NCBI GenBank assembly: GCA_037045585.1
Contig: JBAOIR010000090.1
Span: 1 to 64,000, forward strand
Length of the DNA: 64,000 nt
Reading direction: 5' to 3'
DNA from: SSF14 sp037045585
GTDB lineage: Bacteria > Actinomycetota > Acidimicrobiia > Acidimicrobiales > Microtrichaceae
Shown: positions 29,777 to 39,398 of the stretch, in pieces
Layout of the letters: every line of letters starts with the position of its first letter
How positions within the stretch are numbered: position 1 is the first letter of the stretch
Position numbers and translations under genes: made by a program
The notes under the pieces: model-generated
What the model saw: only the letters and a program-made list of their open reading frames with translations
Databases searched by the model: none
Told to the model about the DNA's origin: nothing

Positions 29777-30620
29777 TTGCCAAAGAGGTTCCCTTCCGAG
29801 TTCAAACCTGACGTCGCGAACGTCGCCCGACGCGGTGACCCAGCCCTGGCCGCTGTCGCCGCCGAGGTCCGAGGTCGTGCAGATGCGTCGCGAGGACCGC
29901 CGGTTGGAAATGGGGAACGGGACCCGCGCCGGGCCGCAGCGTTCTTCGCGAAAGAGATCAAGCCAAGATGACGTACCCGCTGCTCCGCGACCTTGCCGCT
30001 CTGGGATCCGGTGCGGTTGACCTGCCGGGTGCTCGGCATCTCGACTCAAGCGTTCTACAAGTGGAACGCCCGCCCGATCTGCGACCTCGATCGTGACGAC
30101 CCGATGCTGGTTACCGGTTCATCGCCATGAACCCGAGCGAGCCGGCCACCAGGTCGGCGAGTAACGGGGGTGGCGACTCTTCGACGAGCATCCCATCTAG
30201 TCGACGACCACCGAGAAGGGCCGCAATCGCAAAGCCGACCTGGACCCGCAGTCGACGACGACCTGGTCGAACGGAACTTCACCGCGGGTCATCCCGATCA
30301 GATCTGGCTGACCGACATCACTGAACACCCCGCACGCCGAAGGCAAGATCCACCGCCGCTATCAAGCACGGTTCGAACCGGATCGTCGGCCGTTGGGTCC
30401 GATGAGCGCATGACCGCCCAGCTCGCCGTGGGAACGATTCGTGCTGCGATCGCTCGACGTTCGCCCGACGGCATCGTCGGGGTGCACCGCGATAGCGGCA
30501 GCCAGTTCCACTCCGGGCCTTCCGCACCGTCCCCGCCGGCAACGGCCTCGTCGGGTCGATGGGCCGGATAGTCGGCGCTGGCGGACGGGCGGTAACAGCG
30601 GCCCCGGACAAACCTGAGTT
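29777..30620 (+). pseudogene. Degraded IS3-family element (orfA and orfB remnants)
   Basis: OrfA remnants read LPKRFPSEFKPDVANVARRGDP at the start and AAAFFAKEIKPR at the end, with the middle missing. OrfB remnants then appear in shifting frames: TYPLLRDLAA, CRVLGISTQAFYKW, the DDE-region piece ERNFTAGHPDQIWLTDITEHP, then NRIVG, RMTAQLAVGTIRAAIARRSPDG, HRDSGSQF and NGLVGSMGR. These match IS3-group transposase in order, but with many frameshifts and deletions, so no active enzyme is possible. No clear terminal inverted repeats are visible. Confidence 0.85.
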
Positions 30621-31084
30621 TGCGCGTCCGCCTAGTCGGTTGATGCTCGACGACTGCCAAGCCGCCGCAGCGCTCGGGCACTGTGAAATTGGCCTGCGCC
30701 GCACCCGGACCACGGGAAACTTGAGCGATTCGCCCAGAGCGCCCTTCGACTTCGGGGCGTCGACGGAGCCGGAATCGCTCGGCGCGAACGCGAACGGATG
30801 GGTGGTGCGGCCGGCGCGCTGACACCGGACAATGGGCGGTGGCGGGTCGATCGATGAGCCGCCGTCGAGCAACACCACCGACGCCGTCGATGTCGGCGCT
30901 CACTGTTCGGGCACAACGGCTAGCCCGGCCCAAGCCTGCCACAACTGGGGCCTGTCACCGAGGGCGATCGGGTCGCCGATCGGGATGGCGCACCATCCAC
31001 TTGACGACATCCGCCTGCATCCGGATCCTGCCCGCCGAGAGCTCCGCGACCGACGCCGGGAGATCCTCGTGGTAGCTGACGATT
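30611..31084. other. Intergenic stretch with insertion-sequence debris, no gene seen
   Basis: Apart from the IS6-type end at about 30826-30905, nothing in this stretch reads as a gene. Several short open frames occur on both strands, but none has a start signal or a recognisable motif. Confidence 0.5.
30826..30905 (+). mobile_element. IS6-family 5' end remnant, copy 1
   Basis: This piece matches the sequences at 32750-32840 and 33535-33640 around the transposase start (GGTCGATCGATGAG, then a CACCACCGACGCC-like and GATGTCGGCG stretch) but with substitutions. It lacks a recognisable terminal repeat and is the most diverged copy. Confidence 0.6.
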
Positions 31085-31330
31085 GCGTGAACGCGCCGTC
31101 GTTTGGCCGCGTTCGTCGGCTTCAAGGTTCCCGCCGGAGGTGATCATGATCGCCGTGCGGTGGTACCTCCGCTACGGCCTGTCCTACCGCGACCTCGAAG
31201 AGCTGCTCGCCCATCACGGCGTCACCGACGATCACGACACGTTGTTCCGGTGGGTACGACGTTCACCCCGCTACAAATCACCGATGGCCCGCCCGTGTCG
31301 CCGAGCGGACGGTCGCGAAGGAGCCGACCC
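31085..31330 (+). pseudogene. IS6-family transposase N-terminal fragment
   Basis: The translation contains the IS6/IS26-type opening (SRFPPEVIMIAVRWYLRYGL, then SYRDLEELLAHHGV and DTLFRWVRR). The frame is lost directly afterwards (RFTPL appears in another frame) and the DDE catalytic part is absent. It cannot be functional. It ends just before the RCC1-like gene. Confidence 0.85.
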
Positions 31331-31390
31331 GATGGGCCGGCTCCCCTCGCTTCGGTGTGGTGGGGAATCACTCGGCGCGAAGGCCGGTCT

Positions 31391-32641
31391 TCAAACGCCC
31401 TTCACGAGCACGGCGGTGGTCGAGGATCCGCCCGTGCCGTTACCCAGCTGCTCGCTGGAGTCGGAGCCCCAGCAGTACACCCGATCCGGCGAGTACGCAC
31501 CCGGATCGTAGGTGGCGCAGGCGTGGTAGCGGCCGGCGGACACCGACCCGTACGTCTGGTTGATGGCGGGCAAACCCTTCACCGGGACGGGAGTCGCCCG
31601 GTTCGTCGTGGTGCCGTCGCCCACCTGGCCCTGCCCATTCGATCCCCAGCACTGGTACTGGCGCAGGACCTTCTCGAAACCGCACGAAAGGTTCGTGAAC
31701 CCGGCCGTTGCCGTGGAGAACACACCGGGAGGGGTCACGACACTGGTGCGGGTGAGGTTCGTACCGTCGCCGAGGCCGCCGTTGCCGTTGCTGCCGACGC
31801 ACCGCACCTTGCCGCTCTCCCGCTCGGCGTGGCACCGATGGGTGGCGCCATCGATCACCGTCCGGTCGTAGTTGGCGGTGAGCGCCGGAACCGTCGTGAA
31901 GGACTTCGAACCGTTGACAGAACCGTTGCCGAACATCCCCAGGTTCGATCCGGTGCATGCCGTGTGTCCGAACGACGTCTGGCCGCAGGTGGATGAGTTG
32001 AACGCTCCGAGCGCCACGAACGGGACGCCCACACCCACCACCGTCGGCGACAACCGGTCGACGGTGTCATTGGTGCCGAGCTGGCCGGACTCATTGGCTC
32101 CCCAGCAGTAGAGCGCCGAGTCGGTCGTGGCGCAGGCGTGGCTGTTGCCGACAGCCAGCAGCGTGGCCCCGGAGATCGGGACCTTGACCGGGGTGGTCCG
32201 GCGAGCACCGGTGCCGTCGCCCACCTGACCGTGGTCGTTTCGGCCCCAGCAGTACACCTCCCGGTCCCAGGTGAGGGCACAGGTGGTCTGGGCCCCGGCT
32301 GCCAGTTCGCTGACACGGCGGAGGTTCGGCAGGGTGACTGCACTCGACTGCGCAGTGAGCGTGCCGGTACCGAGCTGGCCCTGGTTGGCACCACCCCAAC
32401 ATGCCACGGTGCCGTCGCCCCGAAGGGCGCACGTGTGGTCCCAACCGCTCACGAGACTGCGGATGTAGTAGGTCGGGCCGAGAGTCGTCGGCGGCGCAGG
32501 GACAGCCGTGGTGGTCGTGGTGGCGGCGCCGGCGGGTGCTGCCGAGGCAGCGGTGGGGCCTGCGGTCAGCACCGTGGCGAAAGTGACCGAAGTGATGGCG
32601 AGCGCCCCGATGACCCGGCGGCGGAGATAGGTGATGTTCAT
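31391..32641 (-). CDS. Secreted RCC1-repeat beta-propeller protein
   Basis: The ATG giving MNITYLRRRVIG is chosen because AGGAGG lies eight bases upstream and a signal peptide follows (ALAITSVTFATVLTAGPTAASA). After a short Thr/Pro linker come seven or so RCC1 blades, each with CALRGDGTVACWG-like or YCWGANESGQLG-like cores and paired cysteines. The whole length is about 416 residues, enough for one complete propeller. The Cys pairs suggest disulphides outside the cell. It is flanked on both sides by IS6-type fragments, so it sits in mobile DNA. The ligand is unknown. Confidence 0.85.
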   Translation of the reverse strand: MNITYLRRRVIGALAITSVTFATVLTAGPTAASAAPAGAATTTTTAVPAPPTTLGPTYYIRSLVSGWDHTCALRGDGTVACWGGANQGQLGTGTLTAQSSAVTLPNLRRVSELAAGAQTTCALTWDREVYCWGRNDHGQVGDGTGARRTTPVKVPISGATLLAVGNSHACATTDSALYCWGANESGQLGTNDTVDRLSPTVVGVGVPFVALGAFNSSTCGQTSFGHTACTGSNLGMFGNGSVNGSKSFTTVPALTANYDRTVIDGATHRCHAERESGKVRCVGSNGNGGLGDGTNLTRTSVVTPPGVFSTATAGFTNLSCGFEKVLRQYQCWGSNGQGQVGDGTTTNRATPVPVKGLPAINQTYGSVSAGRYHACATYDPGAYSPDRVYCWGSDSSEQLGNGTGGSSTTAVLVKGV

Positions 32642-32740
32642 GGACTGGCCTCCTGTGTTGGTCACCTCATCGTCGACCCAACGGTGGACAGCCGGTGTGA
32701 ACCCCGACGCCGTCCCCACGTGGCGGGTGTCACACCCGGT

Positions 32741-32862
32741 GGGTCTGTTGCGTTGACGCCGGCCACGGTCCGGCAGAAGGTGCGTCGATGAGTCGTCGCC
32801 GTCGCTCAGTCCCGGCGCCACCGTCGTTGTCGGCGTTCGCGGCACTGTTGCGTTAAGCGGGA
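32741..32862 (+). mobile_element. IS6-family ends, copy 2 (nested pair)
   Basis: An end starting with CTGTTGCGTTGACGC at about 32744 leads into a transposase start region (GATGAGTCGTCGCCGTCG). About 100 bases later a second end begins in the same direction with GGCACTGTTGCGTTAAG. The first 11 bases of the latter equal the known IS26 terminal repeat start GGCACTGTTGC. No transposase body follows. These ends lie in the 493-base gap between the RCC1 gene and the zinc-ribbon gene, which holds no other gene I can support. Confidence 0.7.
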
Positions 32863-33134
32863 CCGGGCGTTCCGAGCGCACTGGACGCGCCCCCGCGAAC
32901 GTCCGAGAGGCGACGACATGCAATTGAACGACCCGAATTCGATGTAGCGATCACCTCGACACACCCAGGAATTAGGGGGTCGTCCTCAATGCAACAGGGA
33001 CGGCCGCACCCCAATCGGCGTCGGGTGACGGACGCCACTCGAGATGAGTTGCACCGGCCACAGTGCGTTCGAGCCCGCGGGGCGACGATGACGTCAGGAA
33101 GCCACGCACGGTGGCGGCGACAAAGGAGCGACAT

Positions 33135-33476
33135 ATGATTGTCTGGGGTTGGCGCAATCGACGCAAGCAGGTGTCCGAAGGATGGTTCCACTGCCCTCGT
33201 TGCGACGAGGAGCGTACCTACGTGCTCCAGAAGTGGGTCCGGTGGTTCACCCTCTATTTCCTCCCGCTGTTCCCAACGGGCACCGAGTCACCCGAACACG
33301 TCACCTGCGGGGTATGCGGATCGGCATTTGATCCGTCCGTGCTCGAGGCTGCCTCGATCACGCCGCGAACCGACGCGACGCCGCCCGCAGCGTGGTATCT
33401 CGACCCCGCGGGGTCCGGCCAGAGCCGTTGGTGGAACGGCCAGAGCTGGACAAGCCACCTTCGCCCGACGGCATAG
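33135..33476 (+). CDS. Zinc-ribbon plus DUF2510 protein
   Basis: The ATG is preceded by AAAGGAG at ideal distance. The 113-residue protein has a zinc ribbon formed by CPRC and CGVC pairs around a hydrophobic segment (RWFTLYFLPLFP) that may touch the membrane. The DUF2510 signature ends it (AAWYLDPAGSGQSRWWNGQSWTSH, where W-Y-x-D-P and W-W-N-G-x-x-W-T are the family marks). Both modules are common in actinobacterial membrane-associated proteins of unknown function. It lies between two solo IS6 ends. Confidence 0.8.
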   Translation: MIVWGWRNRRKQVSEGWFHCPRCDEERTYVLQKWVRWFTLYFLPLFPTGTESPEHVTCGVCGSAFDPSVLEAASITPRTDATPPAAWYLDPAGSGQSRWWNGQSWTSHLRPTA

Positions 33477-33522
33477 GAGGCAGGCCCGCGCTGCCGGACC
33501 GGGCGCTCCTCCTTGGGGTCGA

Positions 33523-33672
33523 GGGGACTGTTGCATTGACGCTGACACGGTCTCGGCAGAAGGTCGATCGATGAGTCGTCGCCGTCGAGCCGCACCACCC
33601 ACTCCGCCGATGTCGGCGTTCGCCGGGTTCCGGTTCCCGGCCGAGATCATCCTGCTCGCGGTGCGTCGTTGA
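33523..33672 (+). mobile_element. IS6-family end, copy 3, with transposase start
   Basis: Begins GGACTGTTGCATTGACGC and carries the intact transposase start at 33571 (MSRRRRAAPPTPP, then FAGFRFPAEIILLAV), which stops after 33 codons at 33672 because the rest is lost. The residues match the fragment at 31085-31330. It marks the left side of the following accessory genes. Confidence 0.8.
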
Positions 33673-33695
33673 CCTTCGCTTGGAAGGTTGGGCTC

Positions 33696-35375
33696 TCAAT
33701 CCCCCCCCCCCCGCCGGCGGGCGGTGGATCGGACAACTCGTCCCCAAGCGATTCGAAATCGTTCCCTCAGCAGTTCGAGGTCGCTGATCGCTGTCGCCTG
33801 ATCGGACATGAGAGCAAGCGAGTGGCGAACGTCGGCGCCAAATCGCTGATGCTCTGAGAGTCGTCGCTGAAGCTCAGGGAGCATCGGGACGATCTCATGG
33901 TGGTAAAAGCGTGGCCACCGTTTCGGAAGCGCGTCGCCGAACTTCGCTGCGGCGTCGTCCTTCCAGGGCACGTCTTCGCGCGGATCGTCGGCCATCTCTG
34001 CGAGGGGCCCGCTGAATACATCGTTCTGCTGTTCGGCGGCCCGGATCGAGGGAAGCTGCGTCTTCAGAGAACGGTTCCCGAGACCCCCCGGGAGGAGCCC
34101 CTCCAGCATCCGAACGGTCGGGAGTACACGCTGCGCAGGCTCCTGGTGATCTTCGACGTCCGCCCAGAGTTTGGCGACTCTGCCGGCGGCCGGGTTGACC
34201 TTTCCCGCGAAGTACGCGTCGACGAGCGAAGTCAGCTGTCGGCCAACCAGCGTCCATGTGTCCATCGAAGGGACGCTGTTGGGGGAGTTGGCGCGCGGAC
34301 CGACCGAATCCACCGCCGGCGGCCGACCGGCCGTCGAGCAGCACGGCTCGCCACCCGCCGCGCGGCGCAGCGGGGTCCGCCGACGTAGACGGATGCGAGG
34401 TCAGCCAGCAGTAGCGCCTGCTCCTCCGCATCCTGAACAGCGCCTGCCGCGAGTCGCTTTCCGAGGTCGACTCGCGCCCAGACCGTATTGGGATCCACAC
34501 GATCTCTACGTGGCGGCGCGACCACACGATGCTCCGTGGGTCGAAGCTCACTCAGATCCGAGTCGAGTAAGTCGACGTCACCTTCGACGAGTTCGCTCCC
34601 ATAGGCGGCTTGCCAGTACTGCACATCGCCCGCGTGCACATAGGCGACATCGCCAAGACTGGCCTCGTCGAAGTCGAGCCAAACAACGCAGTGCCCGCGA
34701 GCGGCCGGCTTGGTGAGGTGAATCTCTAGCAACTCGTTCATCTCGTCCAGCGTCGATCCCGCAGGTCCGTCGCCGAAGTCAAGAACGTCGCTCCCGTCGC
34801 GCCGCCGTCGCGAGCTGGAGACGGCGTGTCGCGTGTCCTGGATGATCCCGACCAGGTCCGATCGAAACCACGTGTCGCCGTGCCCAACCACGCGAGCGGT
34901 TGCAAGAAAGTCAATCACTCGCTCAGTCCGCTCCCATTCACACGCGCCCGATTCATAGAACGCCGTCAGGTCCGACCACACCGCGGCAAGTCCATTCGGT
35001 GTCGATAGGCAGTCGCGAAGGTCTTCGAGGGCCAGCCGCAGCTCCGAGCGATCGGAGACTCCGGACGCGACCGAGCCCGTCGCCCACACGGCGGTCGCCC
35101 CTTCGGCCCGTTCAACCCGCGCCCCCAGGAAGTCCCGGGTCTTTGGGCCGACGTTCGCCAGGCCGAGCGACAACTCCGCGGACAGAGTGAGCCGCGGATG
35201 ACGCGGCGAAGTTGTTCGACCAGTCAAAATTCGGAGCCGCCAACCACACCAGTGCTTCATCAACCACATCGACGAACGCCAGATAGTCGAGCGTGACGCC
35301 CCGGTGATTGACGTCCAACTCCTCCGCGAGCCGCTGCAGATGCACAGGACGCTCGTGGGTAGGCCGGTTGGGCAT
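33696..35375 (-). CDS. Large hypothetical protein, frameshifted
   Basis: Three frames continue one another: from MPNRPTHERPVHLQRLAEELD (start about 35375) through DWSNNFAASSAAHS, then LSAELSLGLANVGPKTRDFLG, with a shift near 35,185. One or two more shifts near 34,300-34,390 lead to the C-terminal part SMDTWTLVGRQLTSL. The total is about 550 residues, with no signal peptide or membrane helix. I recognise no family. The middle part has aromatic/acidic stretches (VVWLDFDEASLGDVAYVHAG), and the C-terminal part is helical and charged. The 3' end contains a run of 12 C. It is convergent with the IS6 end and upstream of a channel-like gene. Confidence 0.5.
33701..33712. repeat. Run of 12 C within the 3' end of a coding region
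   Basis: Twelve consecutive C bases encode the end ARRRGGGD on the minus strand. Length changes here would alter only the C-terminus. Such a run is prone to replication slippage and to sequencing error. Confidence 0.9.
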
Positions 35376-35424
35376 CAAGCCAGCTAACCAGCCACCCGCA
35401 ACGGCGCACCCACGATTTGTCGGA

Positions 35425-36004
35425 TCACTGGTTGGCTGCGCGACTCGACTCGGAGGGTTGTGCAGCACTAGCAGCCGGGCGCCGTGAGCCGAGCACGAGC
35501 GCGGCACCGACAACGACGGCCCCGAACCCGAGAGCAAGTTGGGCTGTCGCCATCGCCCGGGCGTCGGCCGACAGCGCGCTGATGCTGCTTCCGGCCGTCG
35601 TGAAGCTGCCCAGAGCGAAGTAGGCGGCGTCGATGTGCGACAGCGGTTCCGAGAACGAACCGGGTGACCGTTGCGACATCGACCAATACATGTAGGCGAA
35701 GTCCGCGAGCGCATAGTTCACTAGCGCCGCGGTAGATCCCAACCAAGAGGATTCGCTCGCGGCCGAGCGGAAATCGTGGGATCACCAGGGCGAGCACGGC
35801 AACGATCGGCGACAGATACAACAGCTCCAGGATTGGGGGTAAGCCGTTGCTCGGCGTGGGTGTCACGGCGAACAGACCCCACGGCGCGATCACGGAGGCC
35901 CCAAGAATCGCGAGCAGCTGCGGGAGCGTGCGAGCTCTTAGGTAAGCGAACCCACTATCTATCCGGCTGTCGAACTTGGACCGATTTCGGCTCGAGGTCG
36001 TCAT
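35425..36004 (-). CDS. Two-pore-helix ion-channel-like membrane protein (frameshifted)
   Basis: Starts MTTSSRNRSKFDSR, then two membrane helices (LLAILGASVIAPWGLFA; LLYLSPIVAVLALVI). After a shift near 35,740 there is a third hydrophobic segment, then a pore-like region HIDAAYFALGSFTTAGSSI and a last helix (TAQLALGFGAVVVGAALVL). The order matches Ion_trans_2-type potassium channels, in which DALYFTLTTLTTVGYGD is typical, but the filter T-V-G-Y-G-D is replaced by T-A-G-S-S-I. So it would not be a normal potassium channel. It directly follows the large unknown gene on the same side. The channel assignment is an inference. Confidence 0.5.
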
Positions 36005-36845
36005 GGCCCACATCATGCGACCGACCACCGACAGTTGGAGGTTCTGCGCGAGCAGCGCACCCATCGCCGTCACTACGCCGACGGGCAGTCGTTCGCGACG
36101 ACGCGTTTCGTCCAGGCCCCTTACGCGGGGGTGGCGATGGGATAGGGCGACGCGTGCCAACTGTTCCCCTGCAAGCGGTACGAGGACTGGGCGCTGAACG
36201 ACCCGACCCGAACGGCTTAGACGTGGACGCGTTGCGACCGATCCGCGACGAAAATCGGTGAGCGAGTGCGAGCGCCACCGACGAGTTTGGACGTGCCGGT
36301 TGCCTAGTGGGCGCAGTCGAGTGCGAAACCCACGAAGAAGCCCCGACGTCGATTGAACATCACCCGTGGTCATGGCGATGCTTCAGATCCGAAGGGTGCC
36401 GGTGTTCCCGGCCAAGCGGTCGCTCCGCCGCGTCCAAGTCGTTGTCGCGAGCGGCGACCTCGTCCATCGTGGCCGGAATCAGCCCCGGAGGGGGCGTTCG
36501 CGCCCGGTACGATGAGATTCGCCCGGAGTTGTCTGCCGCGTACTCCGCCAATCCCGCCCGGATGGGACTGGCAGACAACTCACCCGACCCGCATGATCGC
36601 TGGGGTTACCGTCGGCGGAAAGCGGGGCACGAAACGCGAAAGCGCCGATTCCGAAACGCCTGATCAGACATGCCAGGGCCGCGACGGCCAAACCGGCCGA
36701 CGTCGAGCGTTCAATCTCGGCCGCAGAGCTGCACAGGACCGGGTACGTGGTCGAGATGCAACGACATGCGGCTCGTTATCCAATACGGAGCGCTCGCCAC
36801 CTGAGCTACGGTGCCCCGCGTCCGTGCTGGAAGCTCAGGAGGAAC
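36005..36845. other. 840-base gap, only a tRNA-like sequence recognised
   Basis: Open frames in this stretch are short, overlap each other on both strands and lack start signals or known motifs. The only structured element I see is the tRNA-like sequence at 36741-36817. The stretch may be decayed gene material. Confidence 0.45.
36741..36817 (-). pseudogene. tRNA-like sequence, probably a degenerate tRNA
   Basis: Read on the minus strand, a 77-base stretch begins GGGGCACCGTAGCTCAGGTG and continues GCGAGCGCTCC. This fits the acceptor and D-arm of a bacterial tRNA (TAGCTCAG, then GAGC). The anticodon arm can be drawn only with two extra bases around TTGGATAA, and the T-arm (ATCTCGACC) does not pair well, although the 3' side GTACCC nearly complements the 5' side. 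I therefore call it a remnant, perhaps tRNA-Ile-like, and not a working gene. It lies next to the start of the nuclease gene. Confidence 0.3.
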
Positions 36846-39276
36846 GTGTCGATTCGCACCGTCATGCCTCGCCAGCCTGACTACCTGCTTGACGCGACTC
36901 CCCTCGACGGCATCGTGTCGATCGAGCGACATTTGTCCACGGCCCGCATCGCCAACGTCGTGGCCGACTTTGATGAGGCAGCGGAGGCTGTCGGCACCAA
37001 CTGTGAGTCCTGGGTCGGCGCGTGTCGAACCCGATGATCCCATTGCTGGATCCAAGCGTCGCCCGCACTCAGGGTTGGTTTCGCCTCTTGGAGGAACTCG
37101 ACCCAGAGCACATCGTGCGTCAGAGCCCCGGTCCGGCGACTTTGCCAGCGGTCCCGCGGCCGACCCTGGGCTACCCCACGCCTCTGATCGTCGTGCTGGA
37201 TGCGTTGCTCAACGGCAAGGCGTCACGCAGGATCACTGTCCCGCTACTCGAAAACGACGACCCGTGGCGATTGGCCTATGTCGGCTGCCTTGGGTCACTA
37301 CCCGAGTACATCTCACCGTCCGTTTCAGCGCGAGCGTTCCTCCGGGGAGACCTGAGGTACGACGACCTGCTGACGATCGAACGCGTGAGCGTCGACGGGA
37401 GCGCGACTGACTTGCTTGATCGCGTGTCGACTAGGGGAGCAGAAGACGTGTACCCGGTTCCGCTCACGCTGTCTGGCGTATCGGCAAAGTATCCACGGAA
37501 CGGTCGCCCGCTCATTACTCCGGTCGTGCCGAGCGACCAACCGCCGGGAACCCGTTTCGGCGATCTCGTGGTTGTTGTCTACGACGGCGATCGCGCTGAC
37601 GACCTCTGTTTGTTGTGGAATCTGCGGGCGTCTTCAGGATGGCCGTACGGCTTGCCGCTAGCCGTACCCGCAAGCTGTGACGTAGCTGGAGTGATACGCG
37701 GCTGGTGGGCCAGGGGCGCCGGACGCCACGCGCAACACTTCGGCCGAGATGGCGTCCTCGCCCTTACCAGCGCGAGCGTTTCCATCGATTCCCTAGCGAT
37801 GCTCGCGTCGGAGCTCGGGCCGATGTGGATGGCGGTACCTCCAGACGAGGTCCTACACGGGTGGCCCCTATCTGGCAGAGCGTCGACCGAGCTGGTTCAG
37901 TTCGAGCAGGGCCGTGCGTTCGTACGCGACTGGGACGAGGTTGACGTGCGGCAACTCACCCAGAACAGTCGCGAACAGCGACTCGACGTGAGGGTAACCT
38001 TCCGGCCCTCAAGGGCCGCGCTTCCACCCTCACCGTCTCTCCACGATACCTCTGCCATGACGAACTCCTGGCGCCGGGGCGGATGGGACATCCGAGCTGG
38101 CGATCCCGGCGACCTGTCCGAAGTTCGATGGCCGACGGGATGGTCAGTCGTCGAAGCTGTTGCGCGGGACCGAGGCCTCCGGGTGAGACCAAGCCAGCCC
38201 GGCAGAGCTGCCGTCGCGCTGATACGGCGTCTCGGTTCCAGCCGTTCGCTCGCGCCCCTCGATCATCCAGCTGTCCGCGCTCGTGTACAGGCTGGGTGAG
38301 CGAAGCGGAATCACCTACTTTCGAAGGAAGATTGGCGAGATCTCTCGAGACTTGAGGGAAGCCTCGCCAGAGATGGCAGCACGCGGAGACATTGTCGAAG
38401 GTCACCTCGAGGCGATATCGGCGTCGGCCTTCGATACAGAGCGTCACTCGATGAGTTTGAGCACGCTCGTCCAATCGGGGTTGGGGAGTACGGAGGAAGC
38501 CAAGGACTGGGTGCGATGGGCAGAGGAAGGTGGCCTGTTGATTCGAGGAGCAGAGATGAAGTGCTCGCTCTGCGGTCATCGACAGTGGTTCAACCTCCCA
38601 GAACTAGCGCCTCCCCTCGTGTGCCATGGGTGTGGGCGGAACGATTCGTTCGCGGTTCCGCTTGGCGCCATCGACTTCCGGTACCGCGCTGTCCGAGACT
38701 TTGCTTCGGGTCGTCGAGGCCGACGCCCTCGGTCACGTTCTGGCACTTCGGTGGTTGGAGAGCTTCTTCGGTCACGAACTTCGAGACGACCCGGCCGGGC
38801 TGTATGGGATTCATCCAGGCGTCGAGGTGCTCGAGCCGAACGGAACGGTCATTGGCGAGGTTGACCTCTTCCTAGTTTTCTCCGACGGAGCCATTGCGCT
38901 GGGCGAGTACAAACGGTCCGGACAAGGACTGAACGATGCCGAGCTCGCGAAGCTCTTTCGCGTCGCCGACGCCTTCGAGGCGTCATGGACATTCGTCGCG
39001 ACCCATTCTCCAGCCGAGACCTGCCCGTCCATCTGGCAGGACTGTCGACAGAATCTTCCCGACAGACCACACCTCGCGATCGTCGGCGAGCACTTCCAAG
39101 GCATGCCGATCCGGTTTCCAGGTCAGGACCCGTTCGTTTTGCCCCCGCCCACTGATGAAGAGCCCGCGGCAATGTCACCGGGCAGCCTCGCCCAGTGGCT
39201 CATGCGGCGCGACAGGAGCGACGACGAGCTCAAGTCCGGCTGGGCGTACAGCGACGGACGATTCGACGATCTGTGA
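36846..39276 (+). CDS. Zinc-ribbon / PD-(D/E)XK nuclease-like protein (three frameshifts)
   Basis: The GTG follows AGGAGGAAC. The reading passes through frames that fit together near 37,030, 38,285 and 38,700. The N-terminal 470 residues (MIPLLDPSVARTQGWFRLLEE and on) match nothing I know. A helical region follows (ITYFRRKIGEISRDLREAS; LSTLVQSGLGSTEEAKDWVRWAEEGGLL, winged-helix-like). A four-cysteine zinc ribbon comes next (CSLCGHRQWFNLPELAPPLVCHGC), then a C-terminal restriction-like fold: GEVDLFLVFSDGAIALGEYK supplies the aspartate and the E-x-K of PD-(D/E)XK nucleases, followed by FVATHS. About 800 residues in all. The architecture suggests a nucleic-acid-cleaving defence or repair protein. 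The N-terminal join at 37,030 is the least certain. Confidence 0.55.
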
Positions 39277-39398
39277 ATCCCGGCTGAGCTCGCTCACACC
39301 GGTCCCAGGAGCTAGGTCAGAGGCGGAGTCGCCTTGCGTTGAACGCTGCGTCGACAAGCGCTGCCTGATCGATGTCCGGCGTCGTCGGATCGTGCGGC

